From: a virus
DNA length: 26,692 bases
Virus record (IMG/VR): IMGVR_UViG_3300040801_004979
Coordinates: 1 to 26,692 of that record
Reading direction: 5' to 3' (one strand)
The notes beneath the pieces are model-generated. The model did not search any database and was not told the origin of the DNA. It saw only the letters and a list, made by a program, of their open reading frames with translations. This document shows, one piece after another, positions 14,994 through 22,259 of the stretch (within the stretch, counting starts at the first letter, position 1; every line of letters begins with the position of its first letter). The position numbers were made by a program, and so were the translations under genes.

Positions 14994-15413
14994 ATGACAA
15001 TGATAAAAAGAAACGGGAAGGCTTTTGATAGCGGCGATGTAAAAATAGCCATGTTTGGTAGCGTGAGTTACGAGGTGACTGAAATAGCCTACAATACCGA
15101 ACAGGAGCATCAAAAAAATTTTTCCCTGGGTAGCAATAAAGCGTCAAGTTGGTCACGCGGTAATATTGATGATAGTGCTACTATAACCATGCGTTTGGCA
15201 AGCATATCAGCCATTGAAAAAGCCGCAGGTGGTAGTCTGTTGGACATTAAGCCATTCGATATAAACGTAACCTTTGTGAACGAAAACAACGACATTGTTA
15301 ACGATACGTTAACGGTGAAGTTTATGAACCAGGGCCGTGATGTTGGAGGTGATATGGATTTGAAAAAACAGTTCAATCTATTTGTGCTCGACATTGACTA
15401 CAACAATTTTTAG
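14994..15413 (+). CDS. Tail tube protein
   Basis: The protein has 139 aa. It forms the inner hollow tube that stacks on the baseplate and is pushed through the envelope at contraction. It is beta-rich, with few Cys or Trp and alternating strands (DVKIAMFGSVSYEVTEIAYNT; DDSATITMRLASISAIEKAAGG; INVTFVNENNDIVNDTLTVKFMNQG). The segment AIEKAAGG between strands is characteristic of the alpha helix in tube folds. It directly follows the sheath, and a terminator lies 42 bases after its stop. Size matches phage tube subunits (about 120-170 aa). Confidence 0.75.
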   Translation: MTMIKRNGKAFDSGDVKIAMFGSVSYEVTEIAYNTEQEHQKNFSLGSNKASSWSRGNIDDSATITMRLASISAIEKAAGGSLLDIKPFDINVTFVNENNDIVNDTLTVKFMNQGRDVGGDMDLKKQFNLFVLDIDYNNF

Positions 15414-15454
15414 ATAAAAGGAAGAGCCGCATTGCGACGGCACGTAAATAAGCA

Positions 15455-15489
15455 AAGCCTCTCTCTCATGGTATTGAGAGGCTTTTTTT
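15455..15489 (+). terminator. Rho-independent terminator between tube and chaperone genes
   Basis: AAGCCTCTC (15455-15463) pairs with GAGAGGCTT (15476-15484) around a 12-base loop, followed by seven T at 15483-15489. A smaller GCCG/CGGC hairpin lies just upstream (15426-15441). Partial termination here would give more sheath and tube mRNA than chaperone and baseplate mRNA. Confidence 0.8.
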
Positions 15490-15525
15490 AAAAAAAAGTT
15501 ACACACATTTAAAACTATCTGTAAA

Positions 15526-15885
15526 ATGGTTGACACGAAAAAAGAAGTTAAGGCTGAAAGCCTACCGAATGGCGTCACCGCCGAAATGATTAAAAGTTGG
15601 AAAGAACGCTATGGCGAAAAAAAGGTAAAAATTGCAACGTTAAAGGATGATGATGATGTATTCCCACCTTTTGACGTTGTAATTCGCCGCCCAGGCAGGG
15701 TTGAAATGGGCGAATTTGAGAAGTGGTATGATAAAAAACCGGATAAGGCAAAAGACATACTTATCAAAAGTTGTTTACTTTCTCATAAAGATGAGGTTTC
15801 GGAGGATGAGGATAAGTTCCTTCATGCATTTAACGCCATTGCCGAGTTGTTGCCAATTTCTAAGGCAACAATAAAAAACTCATAG
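15526..15885 (+). CDS. Tail assembly chaperone (short form)
   Basis: The zero-frame product has 119 aa. It starts with a charged region (about 1-45), then a helical core (about 55-119) with GEFEKWYDKKPDKAKDILIKSCLLS and EDEDKFLHAFNAIAELLP. It plays the role of the lambda gpG or Mu gp41-type chaperone that coats the tape measure during tube assembly. It ends at TAG 15883-15885, right after a slippery heptamer, and a -1 shift extends the protein (separate entry). Unlike in most tails, the tape-measure gene does not follow. The upstream terminator at 15455-15489 and a 36-base AT-rich leader separate it from the tube gene. Confidence 0.8.
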   Translation: MVDTKKEVKAESLPNGVTAEMIKSWKERYGEKKVKIATLKDDDDVFPPFDVVIRRPGRVEMGEFEKWYDKKPDKAKDILIKSCLLSHKDEVSEDEDKFLHAFNAIAELLPISKATIKNS

Positions 15886-16103
15886 AGCATTACCCTGTCA
15901 TTGATTCGGTTAACGATTCAGAGGCATCATTAAGATGGGTAGCAAACTTTTGCAGGCAGGGTAATGCTTTAATAAGCTTTTATTTAAATGTTCCATTCCC
16001 CGAAAAACTAACCGATGATGAGTGGATGGAAAAAATGAGGCAAATTGACTGGTTAGCAACAAACGGATATTTAGGTACAAAAAATGGCACGAATAACAAT
16101 TAA
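15526..16103 (+). CDS. Tail assembly chaperone, -1 frameshift long form (gpGT-like)
   Basis: Ribosomes slipping back one base at A AAA AAC (15873-15879) continue in the -1 frame to TAA 16101-16103. The product is about 192 aa, with 118 shared residues plus 74 new ones. The extension reads as coding: LIEHYPVIDSVNDSEASLRW, then FCRQGNALISFYLNV, PEKLTDDEWMEKMRQIDWLA. It has no start of its own, so frameshifting is the natural way to make it. In lambda and many other phages the long form is made at a few percent and links the chaperone to tube subunits. The extension overlaps the start of the next gene at 16084 by 20 bases. Confidence 0.85.
15873..15968 (+). promoter_or_regulatory. Programmed -1 ribosomal frameshift signal
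   Basis: The slippery heptamer A AAA AAC (15873-15879) lies in the correct phase relative to the zero frame (ATA AAA AAC). After a 6-base spacer comes AGCATTACCCTG (15886-15897), which pairs perfectly over 12 bases with CAGGGTAATGCT (15957-15968). The enclosed region is 59 bases. Heptamer, spacer length and downstream stem are the classical combination. The zero-frame stop (15883-15885) sits in the spacer. Confidence 0.85.
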
Positions 16104-16722
16104 CGACATATTTGACCGATACAACAGCGCTTTTGGTTACACAGCCATGAAAATAGCCCCACGGTTAATTCAGGCTGGATTCATTAAGCCAAAACGATTC
16201 CTAAATGTTCCTGTTTATAATAAGGCATCCAGTGCTTATGCCGAAATGATATTTCAAAATTTGGTAACCGGTGGTGTTTACAGCTTTGGTGTAGATGAAA
16301 TGGAGGGAGGCACACCGGCTTTACCTTTTTTGCAGAGCAAACCAACGAACCGCCGTTTTATGGCACCTCCGCCAATGATTTCATTTAGTCGTGGCAAACA
16401 TGTGGTTAGAACCCCAATTGACCGCAGTAACAACGATGTGATTGAAAACTTTGGTAATAAGCCTTATGAAATGCAATTGCAAGGCATTTTAATTGATGCC
16501 GATGAGCATCAATACCCGGGCGATTTGTTAAATGAGGTCCATAATATGTTTGAGGCACCTGGTACCTATAAGGCTATCGGGGACATATTCAATGACCTTA
16601 ATATAACCGAGGTGTTTTTTGACGGCGGTTTTGATATTGGTTTTGTAGAGGGTTTTGTTGATACCGTTAAATTTAAAGTAAAAGCCATTGCTGTTGAACC
16701 CGCTGAATTTTTATTGACATGA
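16084..16722 (+). CDS. Tail/baseplate protein (DUF6046-like)
   Basis: The protein has 212 aa. It has an N-terminal helix (INDIFDRYNSAFGYTAMKIAPRLIQAG), a Pro-rich middle (SKPTNRRFMAPPPMISFSRGKHVVRTP, about 84-110) and the block NDVIENFGNKPYEMQLQGILIDADEHQYPGDLLNEV (about 118-153). That last block is similar to the inner-baseplate proteins of Bacteroidota phages which connect tube and hub (LysM-type gp53/DNA-circulation counterparts). The usual tape measure is missing immediately before it. Coupled by ATGA to the hub gene. Role inferred from family memory and position. Confidence 0.6.
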   Translation: MARITINDIFDRYNSAFGYTAMKIAPRLIQAGFIKPKRFLNVPVYNKASSAYAEMIFQNLVTGGVYSFGVDEMEGGTPALPFLQSKPTNRRFMAPPPMISFSRGKHVVRTPIDRSNNDVIENFGNKPYEMQLQGILIDADEHQYPGDLLNEVHNMFEAPGTYKAIGDIFNDLNITEVFFDGGFDIGFVEGFVDTVKFKVKAIAVEPAEFLLT

Positions 16723-17675
16723 GCCTGTATTACGAACCAAATAGCCGCGTAAAAGTTGGAAATGTTGTTTTTAACAACGTTAACAAGGTGGTTATTACCG
16801 AGAGCGTAAAGGAAATGGGCGATAATGCGGTAATAACTTTGCCCCGCACATATAAAAAGCTAAATGGTAAAAGTGTTCTCGACTATTTAAGCGAAGGCGA
16901 TAAGGTTACTATTGAATTGGGAATAGATGGTAAATATTACGAAGAATTTACAGGCTATTTGGATGAAATAAGCAGCGATGTTCCCTTGCAATTACATGTT
17001 GATGATGGGTTTTATCCGCTTAAGCGAAACAACTTTACAATTAGCTGGGATGAAATAACCTTGAAAAACCTTTTAAATTACATTGCGCCAGGTTATACTA
17101 TTAATGCACCTGATGTTAATTTAGGAGCTTTTGAAATTAACAGTGCAAGCACTTACCGGGTATTAACAGCGTTACAACAGCAGTATGGTTTTTATAGTTA
17201 CATGAGAGGTAAACAGCTAAATTGCCAGTTTGCTTTCGATGTTAGGGGTTCGGGTAAAACACACCGCTATAAAATAGGCAACAATGTAAAAAAGAATAAC
17301 CTGAAATATCAAAGGGCCGAGGATGAAAAGGTAAAAATAAGAGGAATTGCCAACCAGCGTAATGGACAAAAACTAACATATGAAACCGGGAGCCAGGAGG
17401 TAAATGTTTCGGTCCGGACATTAAATTTTGGTAACATTAACCTGGAACAGTTAAAGAAAAACGTTGAAGAAACTTACAAACGATTAGCCTTTAATGGTTA
17501 CAAAGGCAATATTATTGGTTTTGCCATGCCCCGAACGCACGCGGGCGATACCATGAATATTATTGATGATAATGAACCCGACCGTGAAGGGAATTACCTT
17601 ATAGAAAAAACGGTGATTAAATACGATTTAAAAGGCGGGTTTGAACGCCAAAACACATTAAGCTTTAAGTTATGA
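16719..17675 (+). CDS. Baseplate hub protein (gpD / Mu gp44-like)
   Basis: The protein has 318 aa. Its beta-rich, repeated-domain plan matches tail hub proteins: an N-terminal beta domain (NSRVKVGNVVFNNVNKVVITES, then GDNAVITLPRTYKKLNGKSVLDYLSEGDKVTIELGIDG), a segment YEEFTGYLDEISSDVPLQLHVDDGFYPLK (about 74-102), a central domain with LLNYIAPGYTINAP and TYRVLTALQQQYGFYSY, and a C-terminal domain ending in a final strand EKTVIKYDLKGGFERQNTLSF. In this group the hub forms the trimer that the tube and spike attach to. It overlaps genes on both sides by four bases, consistent with tight co-translation with the spike gene. Confidence 0.75.
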   Translation: MSLYYEPNSRVKVGNVVFNNVNKVVITESVKEMGDNAVITLPRTYKKLNGKSVLDYLSEGDKVTIELGIDGKYYEEFTGYLDEISSDVPLQLHVDDGFYPLKRNNFTISWDEITLKNLLNYIAPGYTINAPDVNLGAFEINSASTYRVLTALQQQYGFYSYMRGKQLNCQFAFDVRGSGKTHRYKIGNNVKKNNLKYQRAEDEKVKIRGIANQRNGQKLTYETGSQEVNVSVRTLNFGNINLEQLKKNVEETYKRLAFNGYKGNIIGFAMPRTHAGDTMNIIDDNEPDREGNYLIEKTVIKYDLKGGFERQNTLSFKL

Positions 17676-18187
17676 GTGGAGTTAGCATTTTTGAAATGGC
17701 CGTACGCAAAATTATGAACGACAATTTACCGATGTTTGCCAGTGAGGGAACGGTAAAAAGCGTGGATAAAGCAAATAACACGTGCACGGTTGAGCGCGAA
17801 GGTATGGCCACTTTAAATAATGTAAGGCTTAACGCTATTCTTGAAGCAGGTAATGAGGTAATTACCATCTACCCACAAGTTGGAGCAAATATTATCTGCT
17901 TAATTATTGAAGATAATGCCACCGATGCCCTAATGATTGCCACAAATAAAATTGATGAAATAATTATTAACGGCGGCACAAATGGCGGTTTGGCGATTAC
18001 TCCTGAGTTGGTTACACAGCTTAACAAAACCAATGAGGTAGTTAATGTTATTGTTGATGCAATAAAAAACTGGACAGTAGCGCCAAGTGACGGAGGTGCA
18101 GCACTTAAAACGTACTTTGCCGCAGCAATTGGCACGAAGTCGGTTGGCAATTTTGAAAATGTTGAAAACGAAAAAATTAAACACTAA
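17672..18187 (+). CDS. Baseplate spike / assembly protein V-like
   Basis: The protein has 171 aa. Residues about 22-90 fit an OB-fold (TVKSVDKANNTCTVEREGMATLNNVRLNAIL ... VITIYPQVGANIICLIIED), as in the N-terminal domain of P2 gpV and Mu gp45. The second half has beta-helix-like repeats (IDEIIINGGTNGG) and then a helical end. These spikes trimerise below the hub and pierce the outer membrane. No His-x-His metal tip motif is obvious, so the tip may be supplied by another protein. It overlaps its neighbours by one to four bases. Confidence 0.7.
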   Translation: MSGVSIFEMAVRKIMNDNLPMFASEGTVKSVDKANNTCTVEREGMATLNNVRLNAILEAGNEVITIYPQVGANIICLIIEDNATDALMIATNKIDEIIINGGTNGGLAITPELVTQLNKTNEVVNVIVDAIKNWTVAPSDGGAALKTYFAAAIGTKSVGNFENVENEKIKH

Positions 18188-18492
18188 TGCCCAGGAGCGA
18201 TATTTTACTAAACGATGATTATAGCTTAAAGTGCGTAAATGGCGATTTTGCCACTGGCGACAGCGATGCGCAAAACGTTGACCTTTTGCTCACCTCCACA
18301 AAAGGCAGCTTTAAAGAATCACCTGCGGTAGGAGTTGGCTTAATTAACTTTTTAAAAAAGAACGTGAGCTCACTTCGCGAAATTAGGCGCGAAATTATGG
18401 TTCAGCTTCAAAACGATGGTTACAAAGCCAGCAACTTTGAAGTTGATGAAAATGGAGAATTTACAATTGATTATGAACCAAGTTATGAGTGA
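18187..18492 (+). CDS. Baseplate wedge protein (gpW/gp25-like)
   Basis: The protein has 101 aa. It shows the Mu gp46-type pattern: a start MPRSDILLNDDYSLKCVNGDFATGDSDAQNVDLLLTSTKGSFKESPAVGVGL, then a helix (about 56-80, REIRREIMVQLQNDG) and a terminal strand EFTIDYEP. In this family the loop GSFKESPAVGVGL is close to the conserved EPR/SP-type turn of gp25. It nucleates the wedge and binds the sheath. The TGA overlaps the endolysin ATG by eight bases (18485). Confidence 0.7.
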   Translation: MPRSDILLNDDYSLKCVNGDFATGDSDAQNVDLLLTSTKGSFKESPAVGVGLINFLKKNVSSLREIRREIMVQLQNDGYKASNFEVDENGEFTIDYEPSYE

Positions 18493-19126
18493 AATACTTA
18501 AAATAGCATTTAGTCAGTTGGGTACAAAAGAAATAAAAGGCCCCAAACACAATCTGACTATAGTTAAATATGCCCATGAAATAGGAATAAACTGGATAAA
18601 CGATGACGAAACCCCCTGGTGTGGAGTTTTTCCAAATTGGGTATTAAAAAAAGCAGGCTTAAAATATTTGAGCAGTGCAGTTGCCCGCGATGCCTTAAAG
18701 TTAGGCCTACCAGTTAGCGACCCAAAGCCAGGCGATTTGGTGATATATTGGCGTGAAAGTATTGAAAGCTATAAAGGGCACTTAGGTTTTTTTCTTGGGT
18801 ATTCTCAATCGGGCGAAATATTTACACTTGGAGGCAACCAAAGCAATATGGTATCAATTGCCCCATATTCGGCAAATATGGTGTTAGGTTTTAGACGGGT
18901 TGAATTTAACGAAATGACCTTCATTCCTGATTCACCCATTGTTTTTGGCGATACAGGCAACCATGTACAACAGCTGCAAAAGCTGCTTAATTTGTACCCT
19001 GATGGCATTTATGGCGCACGTACCTCGGCAGGTGTTAACGAATTACAAAAAAAAGCAGGTTTAGAAGTAACCGGCTATTACGATATTGATACACAAATTT
19101 ATTTAACCTCAAAACTACAATCATGA
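18485..19126 (+). CDS. Endolysin: amidase/peptidase domain plus peptidoglycan-binding domain
   Basis: The protein has 213 aa from ATG 18485. An upstream ATG at 18416 only overlaps the wedge gene in another frame. The catalytic domain (about 1-135) has Cys46 in TPWCGVFPNWVLKKAG, His99 in KGHLGFFLG and Asn118 in LGGNQSNMV. That is the NlpC/P60-CHAP-type layout of TIGR02594-like phage lysins. Residues about 152-210 form a PG_binding_1 domain (DTGNHVQQLQKLL, PDGIYGARTSAGVNELQKKAGL). It cuts peptidoglycan at lysis, or locally at infection if carried on the tail. It overlaps the wedge gene and is followed by a holin-like gene. Confidence 0.8.
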   Translation: MSEILKIAFSQLGTKEIKGPKHNLTIVKYAHEIGINWINDDETPWCGVFPNWVLKKAGLKYLSSAVARDALKLGLPVSDPKPGDLVIYWRESIESYKGHLGFFLGYSQSGEIFTLGGNQSNMVSIAPYSANMVLGFRRVEFNEMTFIPDSPIVFGDTGNHVQQLQKLLNLYPDGIYGARTSAGVNELQKKAGLEVTGYYDIDTQIYLTSKLQS

Positions 19127-19512
19127 AAATACCATTTATAAAAGGTAAAGTTGAAGCGGCTGATATTTTTAAAGGGTTTCGTGATGGCGTTGATGCCATG
19201 GCATTTACAAAAGAAGAAATTGCCGGGCTAAATGTAAAATTAGCCGATAAGCTGGCCGATTATGCAAAAGATACATTGTCGGAAAATACCGAACGTTCAA
19301 AAACCAGACGTTTTTTAGCAAAATTCATCACCTTCAACTTTTTTGGTGCTTTTTGGCTTTTGGTTGTATTGCTTTTGCTTGGTAAAAATATCGACTTAAT
19401 ATTAAAGCTTATTGGCGCATTCAACCTTGGCACTCTAATGTTAATGGTTGGCGCATTTTTCTTTGGCGGCTACTACCTTAAGCAGTACCAAAAAGAGAAA
19501 AAAAATAAATGA
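19123..19512 (+). CDS. Holin-like membrane protein
   Basis: The protein has 129 aa. A soluble N-terminus (about 1-60) ends in a basic TERSKTRRFLAKF motif, followed by two hydrophobic helices (about 68-86 and 92-117) and a Lys-rich tail. The SxxRRxLA segment before the membrane helices is typical of the 3TM/GTA holin group. Its ATG overlaps the endolysin stop (ATGA), so a holin-endolysin pair is likely. This places a lysis cassette inside the baseplate gene series. Confidence 0.65.
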   Translation: MKIPFIKGKVEAADIFKGFRDGVDAMAFTKEEIAGLNVKLADKLADYAKDTLSENTERSKTRRFLAKFITFNFFGAFWLLVVLLLLGKNIDLILKLIGAFNLGTLMLMVGAFFFGGYYLKQYQKEKKNK

Positions 19513-20006
19513 ATGAAACGGTAAAACATAGCGGTGAAAGTATAATTGATGTGGCTATACGTGAGTATGGACACATTCATGGGCTTTACAATTTGATAAA
19601 AGATAATGCCCTTAGCTTTTCATCAGATGTTTTACCTGGTTCGGTTTTAATGGTTGATGAGGATGCCGATTTTAGTGAATTGCCCGAAGTAGAAATTAAG
19701 GTAATAAAATCAGCTGCCCCCAACTACATTACCGTTGAGCCTAATCAAAACATTTACGATTTGGCAATACAAGAAACTGGCGATATAAGCGGTATTGTCG
19801 ATTTAGTAAAATCGAATAATATAAGCTTTTCATCACAGGTTATTGGAGGTGAAAAATTCATTAAGCCGGGTGTAATTTCAAAAGTCCTGGTAAATTATTT
19901 GAAATACAATAAACCAGCTACAGGTAGTGAAGTGTTGGTTAATAATACACCCGTGAAAGAAGGAATTGGATATTGGAACATTGAAGTTGATTTTATAGTT
20001 AGTTAA
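19509..20006 (+). CDS. Tandem LysM-like baseplate protein
   Basis: The protein has 165 aa. Two similar units are visible: IDVAIREYGHIHGLYNLIKDNALSFSSDVLPGS (about 13-45) and IYDLAIQETGDISGIVDLVKSNNISFSSQVIGGE (about 81-114). Each resembles a LysM-type repeat as found in tail proteins of the gpX/gp53 kind, which join tube and hub. The C-terminal part (about 115-165) is beta-rich. The duplication is internal and in tandem. The gene overlaps the holin-like gene by four bases and is followed by a small gene 10 bases later. Confidence 0.65.
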   Translation: MNETVKHSGESIIDVAIREYGHIHGLYNLIKDNALSFSSDVLPGSVLMVDEDADFSELPEVEIKVIKSAAPNYITVEPNQNIYDLAIQETGDISGIVDLVKSNNISFSSQVIGGEKFIKPGVISKVLVNYLKYNKPATGSEVLVNNTPVKEGIGYWNIEVDFIVS

Positions 20007-20016
20007 AATTAAAGTT

Positions 20017-20208
20017 ATGAATTTACCAAATAAATCAGGTTTTTATTGGGCTAAAACAAGAGGAATGAAATGGTTTAAGGCTATTGTTCAAGTCTATGGT
20101 GAATCGCCATTTTTTAAAATAAATGGATATGATTTTCGCCATGATAAAAAATTTAGTGAACTAAGCGAAATTGATGAATTCGGTGAAGTAATTAAAGAAA
20201 TAGAATAA
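20017..20208 (+). CDS. Small hypothetical protein (63 aa)
   Basis: The sequence starts MNLPNKSGFYWAKTRGMKWFKAIVQVYGESPFFKING. The aromatic pattern GFYWA ... W ... V.V.G..PFF is common in short phage and mobile-element proteins, but their function is unknown to me. It ends acidic (EIDEFGEVIKEIE). The stop overlaps the next ATG by one base (TAATG), which supports expression within the baseplate operon. Confidence 0.55.
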   Translation: MNLPNKSGFYWAKTRGMKWFKAIVQVYGESPFFKINGYDFRHDKKFSELSEIDEFGEVIKEIE

Positions 20209-21035
20209 TGGCACGAACAGTAAAAGAAATACATCAGGGAATATTAGACAGCATTGCAGGTGATGCAATATTAAATACCGAATTAAACAGCGGCAGTAAG
20301 GTGGCTATTTACAGGCTTTTTTCTTTTGTTATAGCAACTGCTATTTGGTTACACGAGGTTTTATTCGATGAACACAAAGCGGAGGTTAACAGCATATTGG
20401 CCACTAAACAGACACACAACCTAAACTGGTATGCCGAAAAAGCCAAGATGTTTGAATATGGCAACGCCTTGGTTCCTGATTCTGATTATTACGACCCCAT
20501 TGATGAAGAGGCGCAAATTGTGAGCCATGCCGCTGTTGATGAAATAAACGGTACTTTGTTTATGAAAGTTGCTAAAGATAATGAAGATGATTTAGCACCG
20601 CTTTCAACCGCTGCACCCGATGAACTTACACCATTTACCGAGTACATTAAAACGGTTAAAGATGCGGGTGTAAAGATTAATATTGTAAGCGATAATGGCG
20701 ATGACCTTAAAATGGTTGTTGATATATGGTACGACCCATTGGTTATTGATGAAGAGGGTAAACTATTGATCAATTCAAGCAAAGAACCCGCTAAGGATAC
20801 CATTAAAAACTATATTAAAAACATTCCTTTCAATGGTGAGTTTATACCGGCTCATTTGGTTGATGCCTTACAAACTACTGAAGGAATTGATATACCCGTT
20901 TTAAAATCGGTTGAAACACGATTTGGAACCAACGACTTTGCCGTTGTTGATGGTAAGGTTGTGCCAAATGCTGGCTATTTAGTTATTGCTGATGAAGATT
21001 TAACCATTAATTATATACCAAATGTTCGAGGTTAA
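20208..21035 (+). CDS. Baseplate J-like wedge protein (Mu gp47-like)
   Basis: The protein has 275 aa. The N-terminal helical part (MARTVKEIHQGILDSIAG, then SKVAIYRLFSFVIATAIWLHEVLFDEHKAEV, about 29-59) and the second half (VVDIWYDPLVID, DTIKNYIKNIPFNGEFIPAHLVDALQTTEGI) match the Bacteroidota form of baseplate J. These proteins form the outer wedge that triggers sheath contraction. They are smaller than P2 gpJ or Mu gp47 in the central domain. The gene overlaps its downstream partner by 14 bases. Confidence 0.7.
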   Translation: MARTVKEIHQGILDSIAGDAILNTELNSGSKVAIYRLFSFVIATAIWLHEVLFDEHKAEVNSILATKQTHNLNWYAEKAKMFEYGNALVPDSDYYDPIDEEAQIVSHAAVDEINGTLFMKVAKDNEDDLAPLSTAAPDELTPFTEYIKTVKDAGVKINIVSDNGDDLKMVVDIWYDPLVIDEEGKLLINSSKEPAKDTIKNYIKNIPFNGEFIPAHLVDALQTTEGIDIPVLKSVETRFGTNDFAVVDGKVVPNAGYLVIADEDLTINYIPNVRG

Positions 21036-21498
21036 TTGGAGTAAGGTTATAAATTGGTTAATGCCACCTGAATTAAGGACGGCTTTTAATCTGAACTTTT
21101 TAAATGCCCTTTTATTCCCATTTAAAGAGCTTAATAATACGTTTAAATCTTTTAGAGATGAAAACATATATAAGCTTAATCATACCGGACAAGTCTGTTA
21201 TTTAAAAGGTGCTTTAAACGATTCTTTTGATGTTGACCAAAGGCGAATCCGTATTGAGGATGCTGGCGGCGAAGATGTAACTTTATTAAGTCTTGATAAT
21301 GACCAACAGCCATTAATAATTGATGATGATGCAACGGGCGCATTCATTGTGCATAATGATAGTGCTTATAATGGTGGTAGTTGGGATTTTATTGTGGTCA
21401 TTCCTTATGCTTTTAGTTCAAGTGAAGTTTACAGATTGATAGCCTTGGTTGATTATTACAAATTAGCGGGTAAACGCTATGATATTATTGTTGGATAA
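21022..21498 (+). CDS. Baseplate/tail protein I-like (Mu gp48-like)
   Basis: The protein has 158 aa. It begins FEVNWSKVINWLMPPELRTAFNLNFLNALLFPFKELNNTFKSFRDENIYKLNHTGQV, the form seen next to baseplate J in Bacteroidota phages, where this position is taken by gpI/gp48. The rest is beta-rich (RRIRIEDAGGEDVTLLSLDNDQQPLIID ... WDFIVVIPYAF). It probably bridges the wedge and the tail fibres. The start at 21022 overlaps the end of the J-like gene in another frame, as in coupled pairs. Confidence 0.65.
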   Translation: MFEVNWSKVINWLMPPELRTAFNLNFLNALLFPFKELNNTFKSFRDENIYKLNHTGQVCYLKGALNDSFDVDQRRIRIEDAGGEDVTLLSLDNDQQPLIIDDDATGAFIVHNDSAYNGGSWDFIVVIPYAFSSSEVYRLIALVDYYKLAGKRYDIIVG

Positions 21499-21512
21499 CT
21501 AATAAAAAAACT

Positions 21513-22259
21513 ATGAATACAATTGATTTAGATGGCAAACGTGACTTTCCTTTTACAACCAATGTGCTAAAATTTATGCAAGATGCAACTGCTATTCTTG
21601 AAAAAATGGCGGCATTTGGTGGCGATAATTTTATATTAAGTGGATGCGATGTTAATGGTGCAAACTCTCGTAGTTCGGGCTTTTTAGTTCTAAATGGCTT
21701 GGTTATGCCTTTTTTGGGTGGTACAGTACAGGCTACTATCAAAATTGTTAAAACAGACACTCAAATAACAGTAGCTGAAGGAACCCGTGACGAAACGGTT
21801 TATCATGCTGAATTTGGCAGTACAACAACACCTGGTTACCAATTTGATTGGGATACCATTGAAGCCAATAAGTTTGACGGTCTTGTTGATTTGACCGACC
21901 GTTTGGTAATTGCCGAGGCTGAGCTTGACAATATTAGTTATTCGAGTGAAAACCCTAGTATTACATGTACGACATCAAGCGCAAGCATAACCAAAATTTA
22001 TGCACGTGCCAATAAGTCGCAAAAGCTTACAGTACTTAATACAAAATTTAACTATGCGCATTCAGGTGAAACAAATCCACGTTTTCAATTTAGTTTTGTA
22101 GCTGCCAATGCCATTACCGATATGGAGTTTAAAGTGTGGGAAGCTAATTACGGCAATTGGCATACTGCCAAGATAGTAGGAAAAACTCCTTTGCTTATTG
22201 AAATTGAAGGAACATTCCAAACAGCAATATTTCTTATAAACATAGCATTAGGCGAATAA
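21513..22259 (+). CDS. Fibre-base or baseplate-attached structural protein
   Basis: The protein has 248 aa. The start MNTIDLDGKRDFPFTTNVLKFMQDATAILEKMAAFGGDNFILSGCDVNG and FLVLNGLVMPFLGG are similar to the proximal fibre proteins of Bacteroidota phages. The middle (TVQATIKIVKTDTQITVAEGTRDETVYHAEFG) is beta-rich. The second half (about 140-248) looks like a beta-sandwich distal domain (ISYSSENPSITCTTSSASITK, NPRFQFSFVAANAITDMEFKV). It follows the gpI-like gene and overlaps the next fibre gene by one base. The exact role is inferred from position. Confidence 0.55.
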   Translation: MNTIDLDGKRDFPFTTNVLKFMQDATAILEKMAAFGGDNFILSGCDVNGANSRSSGFLVLNGLVMPFLGGTVQATIKIVKTDTQITVAEGTRDETVYHAEFGSTTTPGYQFDWDTIEANKFDGLVDLTDRLVIAEAELDNISYSSENPSITCTTSSASITKIYARANKSQKLTVLNTKFNYAHSGETNPRFQFSFVAANAITDMEFKVWEANYGNWHTAKIVGKTPLLIEIEGTFQTAIFLINIALGE

